The notes beneath the pieces were generated by a model. It was not told the origin of the DNA, did no database searches, and was given only the letters and a program-made list of their open reading frames with translations. A stretch of 64,000 nucleotides of DNA from Arthrobacter sp. SLBN-100. GTDB lineage: Bacteria > Actinomycetota > Actinomycetes > Actinomycetales > Micrococcaceae. The stretch's first letter is position 1. Each line of letters starts with the position of its first letter. The stretch is from the NCBI RefSeq assembly GCF_006715305.1, contig NZ_VFMY01000001.1, positions 4,154,001-4,218,000 on the forward strand. The letters are read 5' to 3'. The translations under genes were made by a program, and so were the position numbers. Shown piece by piece: positions 41,831-50,475 of this stretch.

Positions 41831-44800
41831 GCCGGTCCTTCTCGTCGCGGTATTCCTGGATGGTCATGTTGCGCAGCTGCGAATCGTCACCGTTGGTGTT
41901 GGCTACAAACCCCACATGCGAAACGAACGGCTCGATCACGTGGATCTTCTGCAGGGGTGTGACGATCAGCAGCTGCAGCTTCATCCGCTGGAACAGCTCC
42001 AGCCCGTACCGTGCCGATTCGTCTGAGCCACGGCCGAACGCCTCGTCAATCACCACGAACCGGAAACTCCGGCCGCTGCCGGCATTCCTGCCCGACGCCT
42101 TGCCTGATCCAAGCCCGAACTGGAAGGCCAGGGCCGCGGCGAGGATGGTGTACGCGAGCTTCTCCTTCTGGCCACCGGACTTGCCGCCGGAGTCCGTGAA
42201 GTGCTCGTACTCCTCGCCGGTTTCGGTCCATTTCTCGGAGGCAGAAAACGTGAACCAGTTCCGCACATCGGTGACCTTGGCTGTCCACTTCCGGTCGAGG
42301 TCGGTGAGCCCTTCGCGGCCCCGGAACCGGTCGATCAGCCGCTCCACCTGCAGGTACTTCTGCTCTGAGTACTGGTCCTCATCGCCAATGGTCCCCTCCG
42401 AGCAGGCGCGGAGGTCGCTGCCGAACTCGCGCACGTCCTGGTCGGAGGTGGCCTGGTGCTCGAGCTGGATGTGCCGGCCGGTGTTGTACGGAATTCCCGC
42501 CAGCGACTCGTTGATCTCGCCGATCCGGGCCACGATGTTCTGCCGCCGGCTGTCCAGGAAGGCGTTGAACGCCACCACCTCGCGGATGGTGTTCTGGTTC
42601 AGCAGGTTCTTGAACTGGTCCTCGAACCGGGGCAGATCATTGCCCACCAACTGCTCCAGGAGCCTGTTGTAGTCCGCGGCGGCCTCCAATGAGGCGTCGA
42701 AGTCAGTGGTCTCGTTCGGGTACTTGTTGCGGAAGTCGGCCATCTGCCGGATGGTGCCCTCCGCCGCCCGGGCGATCCGCTTGGACAGGGCATCGATGGT
42801 GTCCGTCAGCCCGGAACGGACGGTGCTCTCCACGGTGCCGGTGTTCCGGTACGTCAGCGGTTTGTCCCCGAGCGCCGCATCGGTGAGGCGTGCGACGGCG
42901 GCCAGCACCGCGCCGTCGTCCGTCACCGGGTTCCCGGCCAGGATGCCCCGGCACTCCTCGATGGCCTCGGCGATGTCCCCGGCATCCTTCTCGTTGGCGC
43001 CCAGCCGCTGCTGCAGCTTCCCGGCTTTGTCCTCCAGCCGTTCCAGCTGGGCGGCCACCTCGGCCTTCTTCGCCATGAGCTGCTGCAGGACATCGCTGGT
43101 GGTCTCCAGCGCGCGCTTCTCCGCTTTCAGGTCCTCGATGCCGCGGGCAGTGGCTTGCCAGCTGATCCCGCCGAATTCTGCCACTGAGCGGACAGTTCCC
43201 AATTGCTGGTTATACCGGCCCAGCGCGCCCAGTTCCGCGTTGACCTTGTCCAGCTGGCCGGCCAGCACCTTGAGCTGGCCCTGAACCTCGTCCTGTTCGG
43301 CGCGGAACCGGGCGATTTTGTCGTGGTTGTCCCAGCCCAGCACATAGTTGCGCCGGTCCGCCAGATCCTTGCGGTCGTCCTTCTCGTGCCTGCCCCGCCC
43401 GCCCTTGAGCTGGCCGTTCGCAGTCAGTGCCTTAGGGTAGCGGCGGAAGTCCGCCAGGTTGTCGCAGCAGAAGTAGTCGAACCGGCTGCTGAGTTCGTCC
43501 TGCAAGAAGTCCCTGAAAGGCGTGCCCTGCTTGATGGCGATCTTTGCTGCCAGCGTCCCCGGCTCAGGTTGCCGGTGGTTGAGCCCGTCGAAACCCGAAT
43601 CCCCGATCCGCAGGTACACCAGCCTGCCGCGCAGGTTGTTGGCATCCACCCAGGCGCTGACGGCAGCGTAGTGCTCCGCGGGAACCAGGAGGGAGAGGGC
43701 GAAACCGTGCAAGGTGCGTTCGGCGGCACCCTCCCACGCCGATTCGCCGTCGCGTACCTTGAGCAGCTCGCCCACATAGGGCAGCTCGGTTTCCTTGATC
43801 CCTGTTCCCTCGCCCAGACGGCGGCGGATGTCCAGTTGGGGGAGCGGAATCAGGTTGCGCCGGGCCTGCAGGCTGCTGAGCTCGGCGGCGATGTCCGCAG
43901 CTTTGGCCTTGCGCCCGGACTGCTGGATGGACACTGCTGTTCGGTCCTCCTGGAGAGCTTCGGACCGGCGCGCCAGGTCGTGCTCCACCTCGGTGAGCCT
44001 TGCCCGGTTGGCATCGAACAGGACGCGGTCCTCGGGAATCTGCAGGCCCAGGTCCGCCGCGGCGGAGGAGTACGCCTCGAACCGCTGCCGCTGTTCGGCG
44101 GACTTGGCCTCGAGGGCGGACAGTTCGGCGTCGATCGCCGTCAGCCGGCCGCCCCCGTTGGTGCGGATGTCCTCTTCCAATCCGGCGAGGTCCCGGCGCA
44201 ACTGCTTGATTCCGCCGCCGAGCCGGGCGGAATCCTCCTGCAACCGCAGGCCCGTCCGCTCCAGCTCGGCCTTGTGCTCCAGGCTGAGCTGCAGCTTCCG
44301 GTCCGTGAACCAGGGATGCAGCTGGTCGCGTTGCCGGCGAGCCAGTTCGTCGTCGGCGCTGAGCTTCGCATGCTGGTCCGCGCCCGCCTTGATGGGTGTG
44401 AGGAGGTTGATCTGGTCCTTGGCGCGGAGGACGGCGTCGTGGGCTTTCTTCAGGTCGTCGAAGTGGCTGATCAGCTTGGCGATGCGCTCGGCGACGTCGT
44501 CATCCTCCAGCATGTTGGTGCGCACGAAGGAAGTGATGTTCTCGACCTGCTTCATGGACACCGTACGGTGGAACAGCTCCATTGCCTGGTTGCCGCTGAT
44601 GCCGAATTGCCGTTTGAAGGCCGCCGCGTAGGGATCGAAGGTGTCATGGACCGACACACCGGCGGCCCGGAGCTTCTTCTTCAGCTTCATCGGGTCCTGG
44701 CCGAAGTTGGCGAAGTCTGCGGCAATGGACTGGTCCGCTTCCGCCAGCGAGTAGAACCGGTTGGGCGTCCCAGCCTCCTGCGTGGCCCAGAGCGTGATGG

Positions 44801-45239
44801 CCAGCGTGACGGACTTGCCCAGGACAGCATTGTGGAAGACCCCGAGCACCACGGTCAGCTGCCCTGTACCGCGGAGGGCCACCGGCCTGGAGTACTCGCC
44901 TCCGGTGCTTCGGGCGCTCTTGTGAAAACCCCTGACGTAGGACATCAGGGAGCGTTCTTTCTTCTGCGCCCCGGCGGCTTTGTTGTACTCGATCTTATGT
45001 GCGGGCAGCAACAGCGTGGTGATCGCGTCCACCACCGTGGATTTGCCCGAACCGATGTCACCGGTGAGCAGGCTGTTCGCCCCGTCCAGCAGGAACGTCC
45101 GCACCCCCTGGTGGAATGTTCCCCAGTTAAGCAGCTCCAGGCGCTGCAGCCGGAAGCCTGGGACAGTACCGCCGCTCTCCGCCGCGTCATCGAGGCTGAA
45201 CAGGCTCTCCTGGAAGTCCGTTTCAAGGTCCGCTGTCAT
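41823..45239 (-). CDS. jetC: Wadjet component JetC (SMC-like ATPase, MksB-type)
   Basis: A 1138-residue condensin-like motor. Walker A is GDIGSGKST at residues 60-68. The ABC signature SGGQKEKLAY begins near 1021, and Walker B FVVIDEA lies near 1063, followed by LLIVTPLQKI. Between the two ends long heptad-like stretches form the coiled-coil arms with a hinge region near the middle. JetC binds JetA and JetB and extrudes DNA using ATP. Near residue 550 nine codons (GFDGLNHRQ) are encoded by a copy of the dispersed repeat, without breaking the frame. It overlaps jetB by four bases. Confidence 0.92.
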   Translation of the reverse strand: MTADLETDFQESLFSLDDAAESGGTVPGFRLQRLELLNWGTFHQGVRTFLLDGANSLLTGDIGSGKSTVVDAITTLLLPAHKIEYNKAAGAQKKERSLMSYVRGFHKSARSTGGEYSRPVALRGTGQLTVVLGVFHNAVLGKSVTLAITLWATQEAGTPNRFYSLAEADQSIAADFANFGQDPMKLKKKLRAAGVSVHDTFDPYAAAFKRQFGISGNQAMELFHRTVSMKQVENITSFVRTNMLEDDDVAERIAKLISHFDDLKKAHDAVLRAKDQINLLTPIKAGADQHAKLSADDELARRQRDQLHPWFTDRKLQLSLEHKAELERTGLRLQEDSARLGGGIKQLRRDLAGLEEDIRTNGGGRLTAIDAELSALEAKSAEQRQRFEAYSSAAADLGLQIPEDRVLFDANRARLTEVEHDLARRSEALQEDRTAVSIQQSGRKAKAADIAAELSSLQARRNLIPLPQLDIRRRLGEGTGIKETELPYVGELLKVRDGESAWEGAAERTLHGFALSLLVPAEHYAAVSAWVDANNLRGRLVYLRIGDSGFDGLNHRQPEPGTLAAKIAIKQGTPFRDFLQDELSSRFDYFCCDNLADFRRYPKALTANGQLKGGRGRHEKDDRKDLADRRNYVLGWDNHDKIARFRAEQDEVQGQLKVLAGQLDKVNAELGALGRYNQQLGTVRSVAEFGGISWQATARGIEDLKAEKRALETTSDVLQQLMAKKAEVAAQLERLEDKAGKLQQRLGANEKDAGDIAEAIEECRGILAGNPVTDDGAVLAAVARLTDAALGDKPLTYRNTGTVESTVRSGLTDTIDALSKRIARAAEGTIRQMADFRNKYPNETTDFDASLEAAADYNRLLEQLVGNDLPRFEDQFKNLLNQNTIREVVAFNAFLDSRRQNIVARIGEINESLAGIPYNTGRHIQLEHQATSDQDVREFGSDLRACSEGTIGDEDQYSEQKYLQVERLIDRFRGREGLTDLDRKWTAKVTDVRNWFTFSASEKWTETGEEYEHFTDSGGKSGGQKEKLAYTILAAALAFQFGLGSGKASGRNAGSGRSFRFVVIDEAFGRGSDESARYGLELFQRMKLQLLIVTPLQKIHVIEPFVSHVGFVANTNGDDSQLRNMTIQEYRDEKDRRA
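43572..43597. repeat. dispersed repeat inside jetC
   Basis: CCGGTGGTTGAGCC followed by CGTCGAAACCCG, one mismatch from the usual form, lies within the jetC coding sequence. Read on the minus strand it encodes residues near 548-556 and keeps the frame open. An insertion in the middle arm or hinge part of the protein may be tolerated. Confidence 0.8.
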
Positions 45240-45901
45240 TTCCCCTCCTCCTGCGCCTCAGCCCGGCGCTCTGCGGCGGCCCGTTCCGCGGCGGGCGGCT
45301 CTCCGGCGAGCGTCGCCCGGTAGTCGGCCAGCCGCGCGTCGAACTCTTCCAGCCACTGCGCATCCACGTACGCTTTGAGGATTCGCACCACCTCATAGGT
45401 GTCCGCCTGCCCATTGAGTTTGCGCAGGAAACCGAGCTCCTGGACTTTCTTGATATCCGCGCCCAGCCTGTCCAGGATCTTCGCTTCGTTGCTGGATTCC
45501 GGCAGGAACACCGAAACCATGTCCGCGATGTCCTGCCCGGTCATGATGAGCCGGACTTCGCTGCTGTTGGTGTCGAACTCCAGCATGCGGCCGCGCAGCA
45601 GGGCCAGCAGCAGGCTGACGTTGAACGTCAGGGTCCGGCGGGCGATGAGCCGCGGCAGGCTGCGGTCCGGATCTTCACGCGACCGGAGGAACGCGTAGCC
45701 CTCCGATTCGTCCAGGATCAGGTCAAGGCCCAGCACGGAAACATAATCGCGCACGTGGGAGGTCAGGCCGAGCAGGGACTGCCAGACTTTCTCGTTGTCC
45801 TCTGCGTAGAGCACGCCTTTGAAGAGGTGGGTGACGACGGCGGGAAGCTCCTCGGACGTGCGGGCTTCGGTATCTGGGCTGGTGGGGTTAAGGGGGTTCA
45901 T
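45236..45901 (-). CDS. jetB: Wadjet component JetB (MksE-like, DUF4194)
   Basis: A 221-residue protein of the DUF4194 family. Conserved parts are VVTHLFKGVLYAEDNEKVW, YVSVLGLDLILDESEGYAFL (seen as LGLDLILDESEGYAFLR) and LPRLIARRTLTF. It is a winged-helix kite-type subunit that bridges JetA and the motor JetC. Start and stop both overlap the neighbouring jet genes by four bases, so the subunits are made together. The C-terminus is charged and Ala/Glu-rich. Confidence 0.9.
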   Translation of the reverse strand: MNPLNPTSPDTEARTSEELPAVVTHLFKGVLYAEDNEKVWQSLLGLTSHVRDYVSVLGLDLILDESEGYAFLRSREDPDRSLPRLIARRTLTFNVSLLLALLRGRMLEFDTNSSEVRLIMTGQDIADMVSVFLPESSNEAKILDRLGADIKKVQELGFLRKLNGQADTYEVVRILKAYVDAQWLEEFDARLADYRATLAGEPPAAERAAAERRAEAQEEGK

Positions 45902-47340
45902 GCCGGCCTTCCGAAGATGATCTGTTCAACAGTGGCTTCGCGGACGCTTCCGTCCGCCAGCTGCCACGAGAGGTGCTGGGAGCGCGCGGGATTGATGGTG
46001 GCCCAGTCGGATTCGGTGGCCAGCTGGAAGTAGCCGACGATTTCCGCGAGGCCCTGGGAGAGCGGGTATGCTGCCGTGACGTCGGCAAGGGTGGCCTGGT
46101 CCGCCTCGGCGAGGATGGCGTCGATATTGGCCTTCAGGCGTTCCTTGTCCACGTGGAACTGGTTGAACAGGGCGGCCGCGTCAACATCGCCGTCGTCGGC
46201 TGTTTCAATCAAGTCGTCCACCATCACCTTCCGGCTGGGCTCGTACAGCGGCCGCTCAAGCGGCAGCACCACGTCCACGGACGGCGCGTCAATCTCCATG
46301 AAGACGCCCGACGGCGGTGCCTCCCTGGTGGCAAGGGTGCCGGATTCGACGCTGCGGATCAGCTGCATGATGCGCTTGTTTTCCAGGAACACCTTGTCAT
46401 CGAGAAGCCTGCGCATCTGCTGGGACAGCTGGCGGACAGTGGCCTGCGTCTGCTCCACAGCCGGAAGCCAGTCCTGGTGCAGGTTCGCCACGGCGTCCAG
46501 GCTGTCGGTTCTTGCCAGCGCCTCGATCCGGGTGGCCCGCTGGAGCAGGTCCTGCAGTTCGCTGCGCAGCTGCGGGGACATCAGGTAGTCCCAGAAACCC
46601 TGGAACGTGCGGCCCTGCAGGGAGCTGCTGATGTCCTGCTGGTTGTTGAAGATCGATTCGAGGAGTTCGCCCTGGGTTCCGTCCCAGGTGGCGATCTGCT
46701 CCCGGACCTGGCGGTCCAGCTTGCGGAAGTTCTGTTCGACTTCGCGGAAATCCGACAGCAGGTCCCTGGCCAGGGCGGTCAGCTGCTGGAGGTGGTCCAG
46801 CGCTTCCGGGCCGGTCATCACGCGGATGTTGCCGTCTCGGATCCGCTGCATCTCGGCGTCGATCCCGTCCCGCTGCCGCTGCAGCTCGGCGAGCCGTACT
46901 TCCGGGTCCGTCTCGGACTGCTGCACCAGCTGTTTCAGGACCGCAAAGATGCTGGTGAGCCTGGATTGGGTGGCCACAAAGTCCCGTCCGCGCAGGTTCT
47001 CCACCCAGCGGATCACATCCTCGGCCGCCGGCGTCAGGTCGTAGTGCGGTTCGTCCGCGCCCGGGACGTAGTATTTCCGCAGCCAGGCCCTCTCGGGCGC
47101 GGCCCAGTCGTCCAGGTATTCGCCCGCGGGGCGCGGAAACCTGTCCTGGCCTTCAGTGTCCCGCAGCCCGAACAGCACGTCATCCAGCACATCGATAAGC
47201 TCTTGCCGGCCCAGGTTCCGCTGATTGGGTTCTGTGAAGGCGGCCATGAAGAAGGTCAGGGCCAGTGGGGCGTTCTGGGCGCGGAGCAGGGACCATCCCG
47301 CGTGGTTCTCCCGGAGGGAATTGATGGCGTAGTAGTCCAT
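45898..47340 (-). CDS. jetA: Wadjet component JetA (MksF-like kleisin, DUF3375)
   Basis: A 480-residue protein of the DUF3375 family. The start MDYYAINSLRENHAGWSLLR is typical, followed by FFMAAFTEPNQRNL and WLRKYYVPGADEPHYDLT. Coiled-coil stretches lie in the middle (EQNFRKLDRQVREQI). As the kleisin-like subunit it links the heads of the JetC dimer with JetB. It is the first gene of the operon; the promoter should be in the 102 bases before 47443, unless transcription comes from the toxin-antitoxin genes upstream on the same strand. Confidence 0.9.
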   Translation of the reverse strand: MDYYAINSLRENHAGWSLLRAQNAPLALTFFMAAFTEPNQRNLGRQELIDVLDDVLFGLRDTEGQDRFPRPAGEYLDDWAAPERAWLRKYYVPGADEPHYDLTPAAEDVIRWVENLRGRDFVATQSRLTSIFAVLKQLVQQSETDPEVRLAELQRQRDGIDAEMQRIRDGNIRVMTGPEALDHLQQLTALARDLLSDFREVEQNFRKLDRQVREQIATWDGTQGELLESIFNNQQDISSSLQGRTFQGFWDYLMSPQLRSELQDLLQRATRIEALARTDSLDAVANLHQDWLPAVEQTQATVRQLSQQMRRLLDDKVFLENKRIMQLIRSVESGTLATREAPPSGVFMEIDAPSVDVVLPLERPLYEPSRKVMVDDLIETADDGDVDAAALFNQFHVDKERLKANIDAILAEADQATLADVTAAYPLSQGLAEIVGYFQLATESDWATINPARSQHLSWQLADGSVREATVEQIIFGRPA

Positions 47341-47442
47341 GGAAGTCCTCTGGACGGAAATAGGCGTGTCGATGACGGATTAGGCCTAAGCTACACGTTG
47401 CCTCGGACAATTTCCGCGGAGCGGCGTGGATGTCCCATTGCA

Positions 47443-47847
47443 TTACGGGCCGCTGGCCTTGGCAGGCGATTGGACGTTCAGGCCAGCCTCAACAGCAGCC
47501 GCTACGAGTTTGACGTCATACGCAACAAGGACATCGGCTTGCAGCCGGATCGCGGTGGCCAGATGGATTGCGTCTGCACTGCGCAACCGGCCCGGCATTG
47601 CCGCTGCATACATAAGGTCTGATCTCGCCACATCAACAAGGTTGATGCCAGCCAAGACTCCATTTACCAATTCGGAAGGGATATCGCGACGGTGCCCCGC
47701 GCAATGGAGTTCGGTGTAGAGGAGCATTGACGAGACCAGTTGGTCTCCGAGGGATGCTGCCTTTGAAAGGTATTCGGCAACCCCCACTGATTCCGGTTCC
47801 GCCACCACGAGCTTCAGAACCGCTGAGGTGTCGACATGAATGATCAA
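47443..47847 (-). CDS. vapC: PIN-domain toxin, VapC-like
   Basis: A 134-residue PIN-domain ribonuclease. The acidic metal-binding residues are seen in MIIHVDTSAVLKL, LLYTELHCA, LRSADAIHLATA and VAYDVKL. Such toxins cleave RNA, often tRNA, when the antitoxin is lost. It overlaps the antitoxin gene by four bases. It lies upstream of the Wadjet operon in the same direction, 102 bases from jetA. Confidence 0.87.
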   Translation of the reverse strand: MIIHVDTSAVLKLVVAEPESVGVAEYLSKAASLGDQLVSSMLLYTELHCAGHRRDIPSELVNGVLAGINLVDVARSDLMYAAAMPGRLRSADAIHLATAIRLQADVLVAYDVKLVAAAVEAGLNVQSPAKASGP

Positions 47848-48110
47848 CGGTCCCCGCGAAGGTCATCCAAGATTTCACCAGTGCTTGTTTTCGAGGCGAC
47901 CCGGGGGAGGCTCCGGAAGTCAACGGGGCCTGTGATTGCAGGCCGGACCTGACCCGCCAGGAGAAGGCGTTCGAAGGGTGAAGCCGACGGTGGGATCAGC
48001 GTAGCCGTGATTTCGCCGTTGTTGGTGACATCAATGGTTTCGCCGTTCTTCACCCGCTCAAGGATTTTGCTGCTTTGGTTGCGTAGCTCGCGATGGGGAA
48101 TTGTTGTCAT
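47844..48110 (-). CDS. Phd/YefM-type antitoxin
   Basis: An 88-residue antitoxin. The N-terminal DNA-binding part MTTIPHRELRNQSSKILERV and GETIDVTNNGEITATLIP are typical of Phd/YefM proteins, and the C-terminal part binds the toxin. The start 48110 has GGAGGTGGCCC before it. The pair would repress its own promoter through the N-terminal domain. The combination of a Phd-type antitoxin with a VapC-type PIN toxin is common. Confidence 0.87.
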   Translation of the reverse strand: MTTIPHRELRNQSSKILERVKNGETIDVTNNGEITATLIPPSASPFERLLLAGQVRPAITGPVDFRSLPRVASKTSTGEILDDLRGDR

Positions 48111-48167
48111 GGGCCACCTCCGTAGCAATTGTAGCAAGCGAAGCAGTTCACTGCAGCATATGCTCCT

Positions 48168-49106
48168 TTAGAGGTAGTCGGCGGCCCGCTCACGTGCGAT
48201 CTCCAACAACGTTGAATGGAAGGCAACTTCAGCAGGGGCATAGACCTTGTCCTGGCGCTGTGCCAAAAGTATCCGCCGCAGCGGTGCGCTGGGCCCGAGG
48301 CTAAGTACCCTCACGTCGGGATGCTGGAGTGACACTGCAGTTTTCGGCACCATGGCCACGCCCATGCCGACGCTCACCATGGCCTGGGCTTCCTGGTAGT
48401 CGTTGGCCAGGAAGCCAATGGTTGGTTCGAAGCCGGCGTCGTGGGCCGAGCGCTGCAGGACCTCCACCACCGGGTGGGCCTCCGCCCGGACGATCCACGA
48501 CTCGTTGCGCAGGTCCTCCATGCTGACCTGGTCCCGTCCTGCCAGCTTATGGCCGCGGGCCACGAGGATCACCGTGCTCTCCTGAAAGACCTCGGTGACC
48601 CGGATGGCCTCGTCCTCAAAGCGATTCCAGGGGTAGTCCCAGAGCAGGCAGAGCCCGGTGACGCCCGACTCCAGGTCCGCCACCAGCTCGTCGAAGCGGG
48701 CGCTGCGCAGTGAAAGGCCGATGGCGGGGTAGCGCTTCTTGAAGGTCCGGATGACGATGGGCAGGAAGGACCCGGCCAGGGTGGGGAAGGTGCCCACCGT
48801 CAGCGATCCGCGCTTCAGGCCGGCGATCTGGCCCAGGTCGGACTGGGCCGCCTTCATCTGCCGGACGATTTTACGGGCGTGTCCGGCGAGGACCTGGCCG
48901 GCTTCGGTGGGCACCACCCCGCGTGAGCGGCGGTTGAGCAGGGGCTGGCCCACTTCCTGCTCGAGCTTTCGCAACTGCTGGGAGACGGCGGACGGCGTGT
49001 ACATCATCAGCTCGGCGGCGGCCGTGATCGATCCCTGCTCGACCACCTCCAGGAGAAGGGCAAGCCGCCGGATATCGAACAGAGGCTGCTCCTCTTCCTT
49101 AAGCAT
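48168..49106 (-). CDS. LysR-family regulator
   Basis: A 312-residue activator. The winged helix at about 12-70 has LLEVVEQGSITAAAELM, SAVSQQLRKLEQEVGQPLL and a typical RRSRGVVPTEAG. The effector domain has VGTFPTLAGSFLP and GVAMVPKTAVSL. It is divergent from the PrpF-like and MatC-like genes, so it should control them with a small organic acid as the signal. Confidence 0.88.
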   Translation of the reverse strand: MLKEEEQPLFDIRRLALLLEVVEQGSITAAAELMMYTPSAVSQQLRKLEQEVGQPLLNRRSRGVVPTEAGQVLAGHARKIVRQMKAAQSDLGQIAGLKRGSLTVGTFPTLAGSFLPIVIRTFKKRYPAIGLSLRSARFDELVADLESGVTGLCLLWDYPWNRFEDEAIRVTEVFQESTVILVARGHKLAGRDQVSMEDLRNESWIVRAEAHPVVEVLQRSAHDAGFEPTIGFLANDYQEAQAMVSVGMGVAMVPKTAVSLQHPDVRVLSLGPSAPLRRILLAQRQDKVYAPAEVAFHSTLLEIARERAADYL

Positions 49107-49195
49107 TCCTTTTCCTCTCTCTGCTTTTCGTTCATTTGCTGCATGAAACCCGTGAAGCCGCGCACGGTGCGGCGCTTCGCGTTCGTTCCTAGGTG

Positions 49196-49207
49196 CGTAG
49201 CCCTACG
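49196..49207. promoter_or_regulatory. inverted repeat in the LysR/prpF intergenic region
   Basis: CGTAG-CC-CTACG is a perfect inverted repeat in the 238 bases between the LysR start (49106) and the PrpF start (49345). A further TAGCCCT copy lies 20 bases downstream. LysR proteins bind such interrupted palindromes; no mapping data are available. Confidence 0.45.
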
Positions 49208-49344
49208 AAATCGTCGCTAGCCCTCAGTGAATGAAGTAACTCTACATTCCTCTTCACAAATCCAACATTGTCCTAAAGTGTGATCTGGCTCAATCTTTTC
49301 TCAGGCCCCCAAAAGTTATTGGGGCAAAGGAGAGGTGGAAGTCG

Positions 49345-50463
49345 ATGAAGATCGAAGCGGAATGGATGCGTGGAGGCACCAGCAAGTGCTGGGTGTTCGA
49401 AGCAGAGCACCTCCGGGAGGGTGGCGCCAGCCTCGATGTGCTGCTGCCGAGGCTCTTCGGCAGTCCCGACCCACGCCAAATTGACGGCGTGGGAGGCGCG
49501 ACCTCGACCACCAGCAAAGCCATAATCCTGCACCGGCCCGCCGACGGGGACATCGACGTCGAATACACCTTCGCCCAGGTGGGCATCGAAGAAGCCCGTG
49601 TGGACTGGGGCAGCAACTGCGGGAACGGCTCCGCCGTCGTGGGCCTGTACGCGATCGAAAAGGGCTGGGTGGTCCCCACCGGAGACGTCACCCGGATCGT
49701 CACACGCAACACCAACACCAACCAGGTCATCGTCCAGCGCGTACCAACACCTGCAGGCGTCCTGCCCGACATTCCGGAGGGACAAATGCCCGGCGTGCCG
49801 TTCCCCGGCTACCCGGTGGGGCTCGGCTTCCGGGACCCCGCCGGCAAGACTACCGGGGACCTGCTTCCTACGGGCGCGGCGACGGACATCATCACGGCCG
49901 GCGGAACCCGGTGGACCGTGTCAATGGTCGACGCCGGAGCGCCGGTCGTGATGGTCCGCGCCGAGGAGATGGGCCTGAACCCGGCCTGTTACCAGAGTTG
50001 GCGGGCAGGGGTGGAGCTGCAGTTGGACACCCTGGAGCAGATCCGGCGGCAGGCGGCCGTGCGGATGGGGCTGGCCCCCACTACCGCCGAAGCTGCCCGG
50101 GCCATCCCCAAACTCGCCATTGTGGCCGCCCCCGCCGAAGCCGCACTGGGCTCCGATGTCAACGTCATGATGCTCTCCATGGGCAAGCCCCACCCCGCCC
50201 TGGCCATCACCGGCAGCATCGCCCTGACCCTGGCCGCCCGCACCCCGGGCACCATATTGCACGCCATCACAGGCGGAAATGTAGGGACCACCCTGCGGCT
50301 GCGGAGCCCCGCCGGGGTGATTGAAACCTGGAGCGAGGAGCACAACGGAAGCCTGCTCGTCGGCGTGGACCGCACTGCCCGCACTATCGCCACCGCCATC
50401 ATCCATCTCCCCGAGGTTTCGGGCAGCCCAGCTGCTGCCGCCCTCGTGGGAGCCACTCAATGA
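49345..50463 (+). CDS. prpF: PrpF-family isomerase
   Basis: A 372-residue protein of the PrpF (DUF453) fold, two diaminopimelate-epimerase-like halves. Conserved motifs are WMRGGTSKCWVF, DGVGGATSTTSKA, DWGSNCGNGSAVVG, GAPVVMV and LSMGKPHPALAITGSI. Known members isomerise trans-aconitate or 4-oxalomesaconate. The usual Gly of MRGGTSKG is Cys here, next to the catalytic Lys. It is followed by a MatC-like carrier after 12 bases, so it may help use a tricarboxylate taken up by that carrier. Start has AAGGAGAGG upstream. Confidence 0.85.
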   Translation: MKIEAEWMRGGTSKCWVFEAEHLREGGASLDVLLPRLFGSPDPRQIDGVGGATSTTSKAIILHRPADGDIDVEYTFAQVGIEEARVDWGSNCGNGSAVVGLYAIEKGWVVPTGDVTRIVTRNTNTNQVIVQRVPTPAGVLPDIPEGQMPGVPFPGYPVGLGFRDPAGKTTGDLLPTGAATDIITAGGTRWTVSMVDAGAPVVMVRAEEMGLNPACYQSWRAGVELQLDTLEQIRRQAAVRMGLAPTTAEAARAIPKLAIVAAPAEAALGSDVNVMMLSMGKPHPALAITGSIALTLAARTPGTILHAITGGNVGTTLRLRSPAGVIETWSEEHNGSLLVGVDRTARTIATAIIHLPEVSGSPAAAALVGATQ

Positions 50464-50475
50464 GGAGTAAGCATC

